Part shown: in pieces, positions 40,362 to 49,711 of the stretch
Layout: the number at the start of each line of letters is the position of its first letter
Position numbering within the stretch: the stretch's first letter is position 1
Assembly: GCA_000163695.1 (NCBI GenBank)
Contig: GG774889.1
Coordinates: forward strand, 607,975-671,974
DNA from: Bacteroidetes oral taxon 274 str. F0058
GTDB lineage: Bacteria > Bacteroidota > Bacteroidia > Bacteroidales > Paludibacteraceae
Length of the DNA: 64,000 nt
Direction of reading: 5' to 3'
The notes under the pieces: generated by a model
What the model saw: only the letters and a program-made list of their open reading frames with translations
What the model was told of the DNA's origin: nothing
The model's database searches: none
Made by a program: the position numbers and the translations under genes

Positions 40362-41756
40362 TTATATTTTGTTTTCTTTAATCCATTTGGCAATCGTTTC
40401 CAACGCTTTGGGCGAAAAAGTCTGTTCTATACTGCCATATTCCGACGGGACACCCGTTTGGCATTCTTGGAAGAGATGGTTTAATCCCGGCAGTTCGACG
40501 ATTCGGAAGTTTTTGTTACCGCCCGCCTCCAACGCCTTCCGGATAGCTGTGAGGTTCTCTTTGGGCGATACTTGTAGGTCGCGTTCACCATTGAGAGCTA
40601 ATACTCTGCACCTTACTTTGCTCAGGGTAGGAGCAGGGTCGTATTTTACAAAATACTGAAACCAAGGCGATGTCAATTGTTGTAGTATGGCAGCCTGTCG
40701 CTTTTCTACCTCCTCGGGTACGGCATCTTGTGCCATTTTTTTTGCATTCTCTTTAATTAAGGCAGCGAGTTCGCTTTTCTGTTTTTCTATATCCTTAGTA
40801 TTCAATATTATATCGAATGCTTTTCGGTTCGTTTGGTCTTCGGACATTCGTATGCTGTCAGGGGTTCCCATAGCTTTCGATATGTCGTTTGTTTGTCTCA
40901 GCAGCAACTTATCGCCACGAATACCTGTCCCTGCAAGTAATACGCAGAATGCCACATTGCTGTTGCGTGTTGCCACCATTGGAGCGATTATTCCTCCTTC
41001 GCTATGCCCTATAAATCCTATATGCTTAACGTCTACGTTTTTACGTGTAGTCAGATAGCCGAGAGCCGCTTCGGCGTCTGTCGAGAAATCGAAAGTGGTT
41101 GCCGAGTGAAAATTACCCTTAGATTCGCCCACGCCTCTGTCGTCGTATCGCAGAGTACCTATCCCGTTGCGAGCCAGATAGTCGGCTATCACCAAGAACG
41201 GTTTGTGCCCCAATAATTCTTCGTTACGGTCTTGGGCGCCACTGCCCGATATAAGTATGGCTATCGGGCATTTGGCGTTTTTATTAGGCAGTGTAAGTGT
41301 GCCGGCAAGCGTATCGCCTGTGGTTTTATTTATAAACTTCACTTCTTCCGTGTAGTATGGGAATGGTGGTTTGGGTTCTTGCGGGCGTTTGGGTTCTGCC
41401 TGTACGGTCGTCGATTTTGTCAGGTTCAACGGTATTGCAATGCCTTGTGTGAAAGTTCCTTTTATGGTATCGTTCTCCAATGTGCCCTTGTATTCGGCGT
41501 TTAGCTTATTTACGCTGATAATCAGTTGATTATTTTCGAAGACCACATTGTCGCATTTTATGCCGAAGGCTTTTTGCGACGGGCTGTCGAGCGTTGCCGA
41601 TAAATTATTGTCCTGCAATTGTATATTGAATACAATAGGTAGTTGTACTTGCTGTATTTTGAGCACTCCGCTCCAACTGCCAACGATATTGTTCTGAGCG
41701 TAAAAGATTTGGAATACTATACAAGCCAATAGTGCGGAAAAAAATAACTTTCTCAT
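40362..41756 (-). CDS. Secreted alpha/beta hydrolase (serine esterase/peptidase-like)
   Basis: A 464-residue exported enzyme with a signal peptide (MRKLFFSALLACIVFQIFYA). Residues about 21-120 are an N-terminal beta domain. The alpha/beta hydrolase domain follows: AILISGSGAQDRNEELLGHKPF is the oxyanion region, nucleophile Ser252 lies in FIGHSEGGIIAP, then an acid in LALNGERDLQVSPKE and a His in LPGLNHLFQECQ. It belongs to the large family of Bacteroidetes secreted hydrolases annotated as esterases or DAP2/S9-like peptidases. Substrate unknown; a role in scavenging is likely. It is transcribed away from lysS. The nearest -7 box is TAACTTTG at 41826-41833. Confidence 0.85.
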   Translation of the reverse strand: MRKLFFSALLACIVFQIFYAQNNIVGSWSGVLKIQQVQLPIVFNIQLQDNNLSATLDSPSQKAFGIKCDNVVFENNQLIISVNKLNAEYKGTLENDTIKGTFTQGIAIPLNLTKSTTVQAEPKRPQEPKPPFPYYTEEVKFINKTTGDTLAGTLTLPNKNAKCPIAILISGSGAQDRNEELLGHKPFLVIADYLARNGIGTLRYDDRGVGESKGNFHSATTFDFSTDAEAALGYLTTRKNVDVKHIGFIGHSEGGIIAPMVATRNSNVAFCVLLAGTGIRGDKLLLRQTNDISKAMGTPDSIRMSEDQTNRKAFDIILNTKDIEKQKSELAALIKENAKKMAQDAVPEEVEKRQAAILQQLTSPWFQYFVKYDPAPTLSKVRCRVLALNGERDLQVSPKENLTAIRKALEAGGNKNFRIVELPGLNHLFQECQTGVPSEYGSIEQTFSPKALETIAKWIKENKI

Positions 41757-42029
41757 TTTTCTTGTGGTAAAATTATGATTGTTAGTTGATTATGTTAGCC
41801 GTTGTCCGATAATTAACGGTATTTGCAAAGTTAATAAAAAGATTAGACAAGTATTAGTCTTTTATGTGTTTTTTTTGCATACTGTGTCGTTCGTTATGAT
41901 GGATTTGCAGCTGAATGATTATTAATACCACGCTTCCTGTTTGCGATTTTCGTTGTAGGCTTTAACTCTTACTTTTTTTATTACCTTTGCACTTCGGTAA
42001 TAATTCAAAAAAAACATAATCGTGTTATA
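41757..42029. other. Divergent intergenic region hydrolase / lysS
   Basis: 273 AT-rich bases with a minus-strand -7 box TAACTTTG (41826-41833) for the hydrolase and a plus-strand -7 box TACCTTTG (41982-41989) for lysS. I see no other recognisable element. Confidence 0.6.
41982..41989 (+). promoter_or_regulatory. -7 box of lysS
   Basis: TACCTTTG matches TAnnTTTG, 40 bases before the lysS ATG. Confidence 0.6.
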
Positions 42030-43733
42030 ATGGAACATCTGTCTGAACAGGAGATTTTTAGACGCAATAGTCGCCATCAACTGCAACAAATGGACATCGA
42101 CCCGTATCCTGCCGCTCTATATCCTACCAATGCTTTTTCGGTAGATATAAGAGCCGATTTCGACGACAACCTCGAACCCAAACGACAAGTCTGTGTGGCT
42201 GGGCGTATTATGAGCCGTCGCATTATGGGTAAGGCGTCGTTTGTGGAGCTGCAAGACTCGAAGGGACGTATCCAAATCTATATCGCAGGCGAAGATATAA
42301 ATACTGCCGAGCAGCCCGAAATGTACAATACAGTTTTCAAAAAACTGCTCGATATTGGCGATTTTATAGGTATCAAAGGCTTCATATTCCGTACTCGTAT
42401 GGGCGAAATATCCGTTCACGCTCAGGAGCTTACGGTGCTCAGTAAATCTATTCGCCCCCTGCCGATAGTCAAATACAAAGACAATGAGGCGTTCGACGCT
42501 TTCGACGACCCCGAACAGCGTTATCGTCAGCGTTATGTAGACCTCGTAGTCAACGATGGAATAAAGGATATTTTCGTCAAACGCACCAATATTTACCGGT
42601 CGATGCGTGAGTATTTCGATTCACAGAATTATATCGAGGTCGAGACCCCCATATTGCAACCAATACCGGGTGGTGCAGCTGCCCGTCCTTTTATAACCCA
42701 TCACAACGCTTTGGATATACCTCTTTACCTGCGTATTGCCAATGAATTGTATCTCAAACGCCTCATTGTAGGCGGCTTCGAGGGTGTCTACGAGTTCTCC
42801 AAAAACTTCCGCAACGAGGGAATGGACCGCACTCACAACCCCGAATTCACCGCAATGGAGATATATGTAGCCTACAAGGACTACAACTGGATGATGGAGT
42901 TTACCGAAAAGATGGTAGAGAAGATATGCCTCGACGTAAACGGCACTACCGAATTGAAGGTAGGCGATAATATCATATCGTTCAAAACCCCATTTAAACG
43001 AGTAACTATGCTCGATGCCATCAAGGAACATACCGGCTATGACCTCACGGGTAAGACCGAAGAACAGATACGCCAGATAGCTCAGAAACTTAATATAGAG
43101 GTCAACGACACGATGGGTAAAGGTAAGTTGATAGACGAAATATTCGGCGAAAAATGCGAAGGTTCGTACATTCAGCCGACGTTTATCACAGACTACCCGA
43201 TAGAAATGTCGCCTCTGAGCAAACGTCACCGCTCGAACCCCGAACTGACCGAGCGTTTCGAGTTGATGGTAAACGGCAAAGAGCTTGCCAATGCTTACAG
43301 CGAACTGAACGACCCCATCGACCAGCTCGAACGTTTCCAAGAGCAGCTGCGTCTCTCCGAGAAGGGCGACGACGAGGCTATGTTTATAGATATGGACTTT
43401 GTCCGTGCACTCGAATACGGTATGCCGCCCACTTCGGGTATGGGCATAGGTATGGACAGACTTGTGATGCTGATGACGGGACAGGCGGCTATACAGGAGG
43501 TACTGCTGTTCCCACAGATGAAACCGGAGAAGAAACCGATAGAGCTTGCCGAAGAAGAGAAAACGGTTTTCGAACTGCTCCGAAAAACCGAAAAGATACT
43601 TCTCGAAGAGTTGAAAGGCAAGACCGAGCTGTCGAACAAGAAATGGGATAAGGCAATCAAAGGGCTGACCTCCAAAAAACTCGCCAAAGTGGAGAAGGTA
43701 GGCGAAGAGCTATGGGTAGAGCTGAAGGCGTGA
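42030..43733 (+). CDS. lysS: Lysyl-tRNA synthetase, class II
   Basis: A 567-residue class IIb synthetase charging tRNA-Lys. It has an N-terminal OB-fold anticodon domain (RQVCVAGRIMSRRIMGKASFVELQD in parts: GRIMSRRIMGKASF), motif 1 (YIEVETPILQPIPGGAAARPF), motif 2 (EFSKNFRNEGMDRTHNPEF) and motif 3 (PTSGMGIGMDRLVML). The C-terminus carries a lysine-rich extension of about 60 residues beyond the catalytic core (ELAEEEKTVFELLRKTEK), seen in Bacteroidales forms, where it resembles a short helical appendix. Monocistronic or linked to aroB, which starts 61 bases later. Confidence 0.96.
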   Translation: MEHLSEQEIFRRNSRHQLQQMDIDPYPAALYPTNAFSVDIRADFDDNLEPKRQVCVAGRIMSRRIMGKASFVELQDSKGRIQIYIAGEDINTAEQPEMYNTVFKKLLDIGDFIGIKGFIFRTRMGEISVHAQELTVLSKSIRPLPIVKYKDNEAFDAFDDPEQRYRQRYVDLVVNDGIKDIFVKRTNIYRSMREYFDSQNYIEVETPILQPIPGGAAARPFITHHNALDIPLYLRIANELYLKRLIVGGFEGVYEFSKNFRNEGMDRTHNPEFTAMEIYVAYKDYNWMMEFTEKMVEKICLDVNGTTELKVGDNIISFKTPFKRVTMLDAIKEHTGYDLTGKTEEQIRQIAQKLNIEVNDTMGKGKLIDEIFGEKCEGSYIQPTFITDYPIEMSPLSKRHRSNPELTERFELMVNGKELANAYSELNDPIDQLERFQEQLRLSEKGDDEAMFIDMDFVRALEYGMPPTSGMGIGMDRLVMLMTGQAAIQEVLLFPQMKPEKKPIELAEEEKTVFELLRKTEKILLEELKGKTELSNKKWDKAIKGLTSKKLAKVEKVGEELWVELKA

Positions 43734-43794
43734 ATAACTTATCGACAGTAGCAAGAAAAAAGGGGTATGATGTTTTGTCATAATGATGTGAGAA

Positions 43795-44835
43795 ATGAGA
43801 ATATTGTATTCCGATTTTCGTAAAAACCTCAATGATATTATCGACCAATACGCCGATAATGGGGTTTTTATTATCATAGACAAAACTGTACATTCGCTGA
43901 TGGCTGCCGAGCTTGCCGATAAAATTGCTTCTTGGCGAAAATGTGCGGTCTTCCCTGTCGAGGCTGTCGAGAGCTCCAAATCGATTGATAGTGCCATAAA
44001 AATTTGGCAATGGTTGGAAGAAAACGGTAGAGCTAATCGTAAGTCATTAATTATCAATATTGGCGGTGGGGTAGTTACGGATTTGGGCGGCTTTGCGGCT
44101 TCTACATTCAAACGCGGTTGTAGCTTTGTGAATGTTCCCACCACACTGTTGGCTATGGTAGATGCTGCTATCGGCGGTAAAACGGGGGTCAATTTCTGTG
44201 GACTGAAAAACGAAATAGGTACTTTCGCCGACCCGTACAGAGTGCTTATCAATACCGATTTTCTGACGACGTTACCTGTTGCCGATATATACGACGGATA
44301 TGCCGAGATGTTGAAGTATGGCTTTATATCGGATAAGTCATTGCTTGATGACACTTATTGTGTTGATTTACAGAATATAAATTGCTGCGATATTATTCGG
44401 GTAATCAAAGAGGATATAAAAATAAAGCAGCATCTTGCCCGTGTAGACCGATACGATACCAACGAGCGTAGGGCATTGAATTTCGGACATACGTTTGCAC
44501 ACGCTCTTGAGGCATTTTGTGCCGCCCAAAAGCACCCGTTGACTCACGGCACCGCTGTGGCGTGGGGTATGGTCTGTGAACTATATTTGTCTGTGTTACA
44601 GTTTGGTTTCCCAAAAGACGAATTGAGCCGACTGCACTATTTCGTAAAAGACAACTATAAACATATACCGCTGAGTTGTAGCGACTTCGATAAGATTTAC
44701 GGTTTTATGACACGCGACAAAAAAAATATCTCTAATGTGGTCAACTTCACTCTCCTTCGAGATGTCGGAGTATTCCTTTGTAATCAGAGTGCCTCGAAAA
44801 CAGATATATACGAAGCATTAGAGTATGTCTTCTAA
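43795..44835 (+). CDS. aroB: 3-dehydroquinate synthase
   Basis: A 346-residue NAD- and metal-dependent enzyme converting DAHP to 3-dehydroquinate in the shikimate pathway. The NAD-binding block is IINIGGGVVTDLGGFAASTFKRG, and the metal/substrate blocks are VPTTLLAMVDAAIGGKTGVNF and RALNFGHTFAHALEAF (His ligands). The family's Glu ligand is in DGYAEMLKYGF. aroC lies elsewhere in the window at 62.2 kb. It starts 61 bases after lysS and its stop is only 8 bases from the end of the convergent histidine kinase gene. Confidence 0.94.
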   Translation: MRILYSDFRKNLNDIIDQYADNGVFIIIDKTVHSLMAAELADKIASWRKCAVFPVEAVESSKSIDSAIKIWQWLEENGRANRKSLIINIGGGVVTDLGGFAASTFKRGCSFVNVPTTLLAMVDAAIGGKTGVNFCGLKNEIGTFADPYRVLINTDFLTTLPVADIYDGYAEMLKYGFISDKSLLDDTYCVDLQNINCCDIIRVIKEDIKIKQHLARVDRYDTNERRALNFGHTFAHALEAFCAAQKHPLTHGTAVAWGMVCELYLSVLQFGFPKDELSRLHYFVKDNYKHIPLSCSDFDKIYGFMTRDKKNISNVVNFTLLRDVGVFLCNQSASKTDIYEALEYVF

Positions 44836-44842
44836 AAATACA

Positions 44843-45982
44843 TTACTTTCTCAGTATTATCCTGAACGTCGTACCTCTGCCTACCTCTGAGGAGCGGACG
44901 AATATTTTGCCTTTGTGGTAGTCGTCGATGATTCGTTTCGAGAGCGACAACCCCAGCCCCCAACCACGCTGTTTGGTGGTGAACCCCGGTTTGAAGACGT
45001 CTTTGAAGTGCTTCTTGGCGATACCTTTGCCCGTGTCTTTGATGTCGATTATTACATTGCCGCCCGATGACTGTATATTGAATGATATTTCGCCGATACC
45101 GCCCATTGCGTCGACGGCATTTTTACAGAGATTCTCTATGACCCATTCGAAGAGAGGAATATTGATAGCTGCCGCGATAACCTCAGATGTATGGGCGACG
45201 GTGTAATTGACTTTGTTAGAGGTGCGTTTGCGGAGATAGGCGATGGAGTTTTCGACTACCTCTACTATGTTTTCTTCCTTTATTATCGGGGCGGAGCCAA
45301 TCTTCGAGAACCGCTCGGAGATGGTTCTTAGGCGGCTGATATCTTTGTTTATTTCGGATAAAATATTTTCATTGATTCCCTGTGTCTTAAGTATCTCTTC
45401 CCACGCAAGGAGCGACGATATCGGAGTGCCGAGTTGGTGGGCGGTCTCTTTCGATAATCCTACCCATACGAGGTTTTGCTCGGATTTTTTATCGGAGGTG
45501 AAAGCCCAAAAGCATATCAGCAGAAATGCGGCTACAAGGGCAAACTGCACATACGGGAACTCTTCGAGGTATCTTAGCAGTATCGAATTGTCGTAGTATA
45601 TGTATTGTCGTTCGTCGTCGAGCACCAGCTCTATCGGTCGGTTTTTGGCGCGGAAGCCGGCAATCTTTTTCCTGAAAAACTCGGTTTTGTCTTCGGGTAC
45701 GTTATCGATATTCACGTAATTGATGATATTGCCGTCGCCATCGGCGATGATGGCGGGTATTATTTTGTTGCTTTCTATTATCTGCCAGATGAGTTCGAAA
45801 TTGAGGTTATCGTCGGGGTCTATCGTATTGAAACGCTTCATTGCCTCAGCCCATATCTCCATTTTGCGTCGTTCTTCGTGGGCAAGTTTCCTCGACAGAT
45901 TGTTGGTTACGAATAGTGAAACGGCTACAATCAGCAACGAAACGGCAAAATATATATATTTGTTGAAACCTCTTTTGAACAT
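44843..45982 (-). CDS. Membrane sensor histidine kinase, PorY-like candidate
   Basis: A 379-residue kinase. Two membrane helices (about residues 8-26 and 146-163) flank a small extracytoplasmic domain. The phospho-acceptor His lies in GLSKETAHQLGTPISSLLAWEEI, followed by an ATPase domain with N-box NLCKNAVDAMG, DTGKGIAKKH (G1) and GWGLGLSLSKRIIDDY (G2). The KETAHQLGTPISSL H-box is the type I know from PorY-family kinases of Bacteroidetes. No response regulator is adjacent, consistent with orphan kinases such as PorY, and the PorX gene lies 6 kb away. Pairing with PorX is inference. It is the last gene of the folE-nadA-dtd-rsgA operon, which would express it constitutively. Confidence 0.82.
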   Translation of the reverse strand: MFKRGFNKYIYFAVSLLIVAVSLFVTNNLSRKLAHEERRKMEIWAEAMKRFNTIDPDDNLNFELIWQIIESNKIIPAIIADGDGNIINYVNIDNVPEDKTEFFRKKIAGFRAKNRPIELVLDDERQYIYYDNSILLRYLEEFPYVQFALVAAFLLICFWAFTSDKKSEQNLVWVGLSKETAHQLGTPISSLLAWEEILKTQGINENILSEINKDISRLRTISERFSKIGSAPIIKEENIVEVVENSIAYLRKRTSNKVNYTVAHTSEVIAAAINIPLFEWVIENLCKNAVDAMGGIGEISFNIQSSGGNVIIDIKDTGKGIAKKHFKDVFKPGFTTKQRGWGLGLSLSKRIIDDYHKGKIFVRSSEVGRGTTFRIILRK

Positions 45983-46017
45983 TGTACGTCGTGAGTTTTT
46001 TCTAAAAAAAATACCTG

Positions 46018-46938
46018 TTATTTAAGCCTGTATTTGTCGTTGGAGGCGACCTCTTCGACCATCGACAGGTAACTCGTATAGCGGCTGTCGGCTATCGCTC
46101 CGTCGACGACCGCCTGCCTGACGGCACACTCGGGTTCGTGAATGTGTGTGCAGTTCGGGTAACGGCACTCTTTGCTTTTGGCAAATATCTCTACGAAATA
46201 GTGAGAAATTTCGTCTTCGTCCATATCCACCGCTCCGAAACCTTTGATGCCCGGCGTGTCGATGATATACGTATTGTCGCTGAGGCAATAGATTTCGGAA
46301 AATGTCGTCGTGTGCATTCCTTTGTGGTGATAGGCGGATATTTCGGCTGTTTTTGCACCGGCGTATCCTAATATCGAGTTAATTAAGGTCGATTTACCTA
46401 CTCCCGAATTACCCGACAGCAGAGCGATTTTGCCGCTTATCGCCGCTTTTATCTCTGTCAAACCTATGTTTTGTGTGGCAATGGTTTTTATACAGCGGTA
46501 TCCTATTTTTTCATACAATTCGACGATGTGTTGCAGCTCGTCGTTATCTTTTTTATCCAGAATATCCAGTTTGTTGAAAACGAGTATCGTATCGACGCTA
46601 TATGCCTCTGCCGACGCTATGAAACGGTCGATGAACGTGAGTGAAGTCTCGGGATTGCGTAGCGTAACTACGAGCAGCGCCACGTCGATATTGGCTGCTA
46701 TGATGTGTATCTGCCTCGACAGATTGACGGGACGGCGGGCTATGTGATTTTTGCGGGGTAATATATCGGATATTTGGTTGTTGCCGTCTACCTCGACTAT
46801 GTCGCCCACTACGACAGGATTGGTGCTGCGGATACTACGAATACGAAAATTGCCTTTCACCTTGCACGTCTTTGTCTGTCCGTCGGCGAATCGTACCCAA
46901 ACGTCGTTTCCTGTGTTTTTTACTACCAATCCGTTCAT
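46018..46938 (-). CDS. rsgA: Ribosome small-subunit-dependent GTPase RsgA
   Basis: A 306-residue circularly permuted GTPase acting in late 30S ribosome assembly. It has an N-terminal OB-fold (KNTGNDVWVRFADGQTKTCKVKG), then the permuted G motifs: NKLD (G4) near residue 120 before G1 GNSGVGKSTLIN and G3 DTPGIKGFG. The C-terminal zinc knuckle is ECRYPNCTHIHEPECAV (C-x4-C-x-H-x5-C). It starts 9 bases after the dtd stop and precedes the kinase gene by 35 bases. Confidence 0.95.
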   Translation of the reverse strand: MNGLVVKNTGNDVWVRFADGQTKTCKVKGNFRIRSIRSTNPVVVGDIVEVDGNNQISDILPRKNHIARRPVNLSRQIHIIAANIDVALLVVTLRNPETSLTFIDRFIASAEAYSVDTILVFNKLDILDKKDNDELQHIVELYEKIGYRCIKTIATQNIGLTEIKAAISGKIALLSGNSGVGKSTLINSILGYAGAKTAEISAYHHKGMHTTTFSEIYCLSDNTYIIDTPGIKGFGAVDMDEDEISHYFVEIFAKSKECRYPNCTHIHEPECAVRQAVVDGAIADSRYTSYLSMVEEVASNDKYRLK

Positions 46939-46947
46939 ATTCGGTCG

Positions 46948-47403
46948 CTAATTGTTTTTCTCGCTACTGTCTATCCATATCGTAACGGGTCCGTTGTTGG
47001 TGAGGCTTACCTGCATATCGGCTCCGAAGACACCTGTATATACGTTTTTGCCGAGTTTCCTCGACACCTCTCGGCAGAACTTCTCGTACACCGGCACGGC
47101 TATATCGGGCTTGGAGGCGAGTATGTACGACGGACGGTTTCCCCGCCGTGTCTGAGCATATAGAGTAAATTGGCTTACTATCAGTATATTGGCATCAGTG
47201 TCGAGAGCCGATAGGTTCATTACGCCGTCCGAGTTGTCGAAGATACGCAGATTTACAAGTTTCGACGACAGATAATCTATGTCTGTGTTTGTATCATTGT
47301 TGCATATTCCGACGAAAACGAGCAGCCCACAGCCTATCTCGGATATAGTTTTGCCATCTATCTCTACTTTGGCTTGCCTCACTCGCTGTATCAGAAGCCT
47401 CAT
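46948..47403 (-). CDS. dtd: D-aminoacyl-tRNA deacylase
   Basis: A 151-residue Dtd proofreading enzyme that removes D-amino acids wrongly attached to tRNA. It shows the N-terminal MRLLIQRVRQAKVEIDGK, the catalytic SQFTLYA block and the cross-subunit Gly-cis-Pro motif NNGPVTIWID near the C-terminus. The length is normal. It lies in the middle of the folE-nadA-dtd-rsgA operon with gaps of about 10 bases. Confidence 0.95.
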   Translation of the reverse strand: MRLLIQRVRQAKVEIDGKTISEIGCGLLVFVGICNNDTNTDIDYLSSKLVNLRIFDNSDGVMNLSALDTDANILIVSQFTLYAQTRRGNRPSYILASKPDIAVPVYEKFCREVSRKLGKNVYTGVFGADMQVSLTNNGPVTIWIDSSEKNN

Positions 47404-47413
47404 CGTTGGTTTT

Positions 47414-48346
47414 TTATTTTGATAATTCGAGCATACGTTCGATAGGTTTTACGGCTTTCACTCTCAATGCCTCATCTACAAGTATCTCAGGTTGTTCGGT
47501 TTTCAGACAGAGGTATAATTTTTCCAACGAATTTAATCTCATATATTTGCAGTCGTTGCAGCCGCAAGTGCTATCTACCGGAGGTATGGGTATGAATACT
47601 TTGTTCGGGTTTTGCTTCTGCATCTGATGTATTATACCGCTCTCGGTGGCTACCAGAAATTCGGTGTCTTGACTGCTGGTGGCGTAGTTGAGCAGTGCTT
47701 GAGTAGAGCCGACGAAGTCTGCCAACATCAATACCACGTTCTTACATTCGGGATGTGCCAGCACTTTTGCCTTCGGATGTGCCTTTTTGAGCTCTACCAA
47801 GCTCTCTACCGAGAACTGCTCGTGTACGTGGCAAGCACCGTCCCACAGGAGCATATTACGCCCCGTAACGCTATTTATATAATTACCCAGATTGCGGTCG
47901 GGAGCAAAAATTATTTTAGCATCGAGAGGCAGAGAGTCTATAATCTTCTTGGCGTTGGTAGACGTTACAACAATATCGGTCAGAGCCTTTACGGCAGCAG
48001 TAGTATTGACGTACGATACCACAGTATGGTCGGGGTGTGCTTTGACGAAACGCTCGAATTCGTCGGCAGGACAAGAGTCTGCCAGCGAACAACCCGCCTC
48101 GATATCGGGCACGAGTACTTTTTTCTGCGGAGAGAGTATTTTTGCCGTCTCACCCATAAAGTGTACACCGCAGAGAACTATTATATCTGCTTCGGTATTG
48201 GCAGCATATTGTGCCAAGGCAAGACTATCGCCCACCATATCGGCTATGTCCTGAATATCGCCTATCTGGTAATAGTGTGCCATTATGACGGTGTTCTTTT
48301 CCCGTCGCAGTCGCTTGATTTCGCTTATCAATTCATCTGTTTTCAT
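47414..48346 (-). CDS. nadA: Quinolinate synthase
   Basis: A 310-residue [4Fe-4S] enzyme that condenses iminoaspartate and dihydroxyacetone phosphate to quinolinate in NAD synthesis. All three cluster cysteines are visible: in VLCGVHFMGETA, in LAHPECKNV and in the C-terminal STCGCNDCKYM. MAHYYQIGDIQDIADMVGDSL (cited in parts: AHYYQIGDIQDIAD) is the family start. nadB and nadC are not in the window. It starts 24 bases after folE. Confidence 0.95.
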   Translation of the reverse strand: MKTDELISEIKRLRREKNTVIMAHYYQIGDIQDIADMVGDSLALAQYAANTEADIIVLCGVHFMGETAKILSPQKKVLVPDIEAGCSLADSCPADEFERFVKAHPDHTVVSYVNTTAAVKALTDIVVTSTNAKKIIDSLPLDAKIIFAPDRNLGNYINSVTGRNMLLWDGACHVHEQFSVESLVELKKAHPKAKVLAHPECKNVVLMLADFVGSTQALLNYATSSQDTEFLVATESGIIHQMQKQNPNKVFIPIPPVDSTCGCNDCKYMRLNSLEKLYLCLKTEQPEILVDEALRVKAVKPIERMLELSK

Positions 48347-48370
48347 ATTATTATTGTCGTTTTGTTATCT

Positions 48371-48961
48371 TTATTTGTTTATGAGGCTTATGAACTCTTC
48401 GCGGGTTTTCTGTACCTTGAATATCCCCGTGAAATCCGATGTGGTGGTGGTAGAGTGTTGTTTCTGCACGCCGCGCATCTGCATACATAGGTGTTGAGCC
48501 TCGATTACCACCATTACACCCATAGGGTTCAATGTCTCTTGTATACAGTCTTTTATCTGACTCGTCAGTCGTTCTTGCAGTTGCAGGCGGTGTGCGAAAA
48601 TGTCTACCACTCGGGCGATTTTGCTCAGTCCCGTAACGGTGCCGTTCGGTATGTATGCCACGTGTGCCTTGCCGAAGAAAGGCAACAAATGGTGCTCGCA
48701 CATAGAGAAAAACTCTATATCTTTTACAATGACCATCTGACGGTAATCTTCGTGAAAACGAGCTGATAGCAGCACTTCGGCAGGGTCTTGTCGGTAGCCT
48801 GAGGTCAGAAACTGCATTGCTTTTGCTACGCGGCGAGGCGTTTTTTGCAGCCCTTCGCGACCTACATCTTCGCCGAGAGCCGTTATAACGTCGGAGTAAT
48901 ATTTCGATAGCTTCTGTGTAACCTCTTCGTTGAGGTCGTTGAAAACAAATTCCTTTTCCAT
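48371..48961 (-). CDS. folE: GTP cyclohydrolase I
   Basis: A 196-residue enzyme starting tetrahydrofolate (or 7-deazaguanine) synthesis from GTP. The zinc ligands are in FFSMCEHHLLPFFGKAHVAY (Cys-x2-His and a later Cys), the substrate blocks are GREGLQKTPRRVAKAM and LSKIARVVDIFAHRLQLQERL, and the second zinc Cys lies in LCMQMRGVQ. It is the first gene of the operon and has a consensus promoter at 48997-49027. Confidence 0.95.
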   Translation of the reverse strand: MEKEFVFNDLNEEVTQKLSKYYSDVITALGEDVGREGLQKTPRRVAKAMQFLTSGYRQDPAEVLLSARFHEDYRQMVIVKDIEFFSMCEHHLLPFFGKAHVAYIPNGTVTGLSKIARVVDIFAHRLQLQERLTSQIKDCIQETLNPMGVMVVIEAQHLCMQMRGVQKQHSTTTTSDFTGIFKVQKTREEFISLINK

Positions 48962-48996
48962 CGTATAGTGAAAGTATTTTACTGAAAAACTTGCTG

Positions 48997-49027
48997 CAAA
49001 GGTAGTATTTAATTACGATTGTACAAA
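48997..49027 (-). promoter_or_regulatory. Promoter of the folE-nadA-dtd-rsgA-kinase operon
   Basis: Minus-strand TTTG (49024-49027), 19-base spacer, TACCTTTG (48997-49004): a full Bacteroidetes consensus promoter 36 bases before the folE ATG. Confidence 0.85.
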
Positions 49028-49090
49028 AATAGCCGCTAAATTGTAGCAGTATACGAGACCGTAGTTCGATAAATCTCTTCTATCGTCGTA

Positions 49091-49711
49091 TCAGACAGAT
49101 AGATAGACTACCTTTTTCGTTTTAAAATATTCTTCGTCGAAGAAGTCGCTTACGTTGTATACGTTCGCTATGCGGAGATATTGTTTTAACTCTGCTTGCA
49201 GCTCGCCGCCTTTCAGGCAGATTATGCCGTTGGGTAGGGCATTCTTCTGCTCTTTGGATATATTTTTTCTCGAAACCTTCACTAAGTCGCTCAGAGGCAT
49301 CACCGCACGCGAAACCGCAAACTCAAACAGTCCTCGCTCATCTTCCATACGTTTGTGGGCAAAAGTACAGTTGGCAAGTCCGAGGGCAGAGGCTACCTCC
49401 GAGGCTACTTTTATTTTTTTGCCAACCGAGTCGAGCAGGCAGAATCTGCATTCGGGAAACATTATTGCCAGCGGGATACCGGGAAATCCTCCGCCCGTAC
49501 CTACATCTATAATATTCGTGCCGGGTCTGAAATCGATGATTTTGGCAATAGCAAGCGAATGCAATACGTGGTGGAGATACAGATTTTCGATATCTTTGCG
49601 TGATATTACGTTTATTTTTGCATTCCAATCGGCGTACAAATCAAACAAGGCAGCAAACATAACTGTCTGCTGCTCTGTTAGATGAGTGAAATATTTTTTT
49701 ATATCCTTCAT
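49091..49711 (-). CDS. rsmG: 16S rRNA (guanine-527-N7) methyltransferase
   Basis: A 206-residue SAM-dependent methyltransferase (GidB). I choose the ATG at 49711 (MKDIKKYFTHLTEQQ), which overlaps the stop of the preceding DUF4349 gene by four bases; an extension to 49795 has no support. Motif I is IIDVGTGGGFPGIPLAIMFP and the preceding block NLYLHHVLHSLAI is typical. The KRMEDERGLFEFAVSRAV block is the conserved substrate-side region. The gene ends the porX-trx-DUF4349-rsmG operon. Confidence 0.93.
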   Translation of the reverse strand: MKDIKKYFTHLTEQQTVMFAALFDLYADWNAKINVISRKDIENLYLHHVLHSLAIAKIIDFRPGTNIIDVGTGGGFPGIPLAIMFPECRFCLLDSVGKKIKVASEVASALGLANCTFAHKRMEDERGLFEFAVSRAVMPLSDLVKVSRKNISKEQKNALPNGIICLKGGELQAELKQYLRIANVYNVSDFFDEEYFKTKKVVYLSV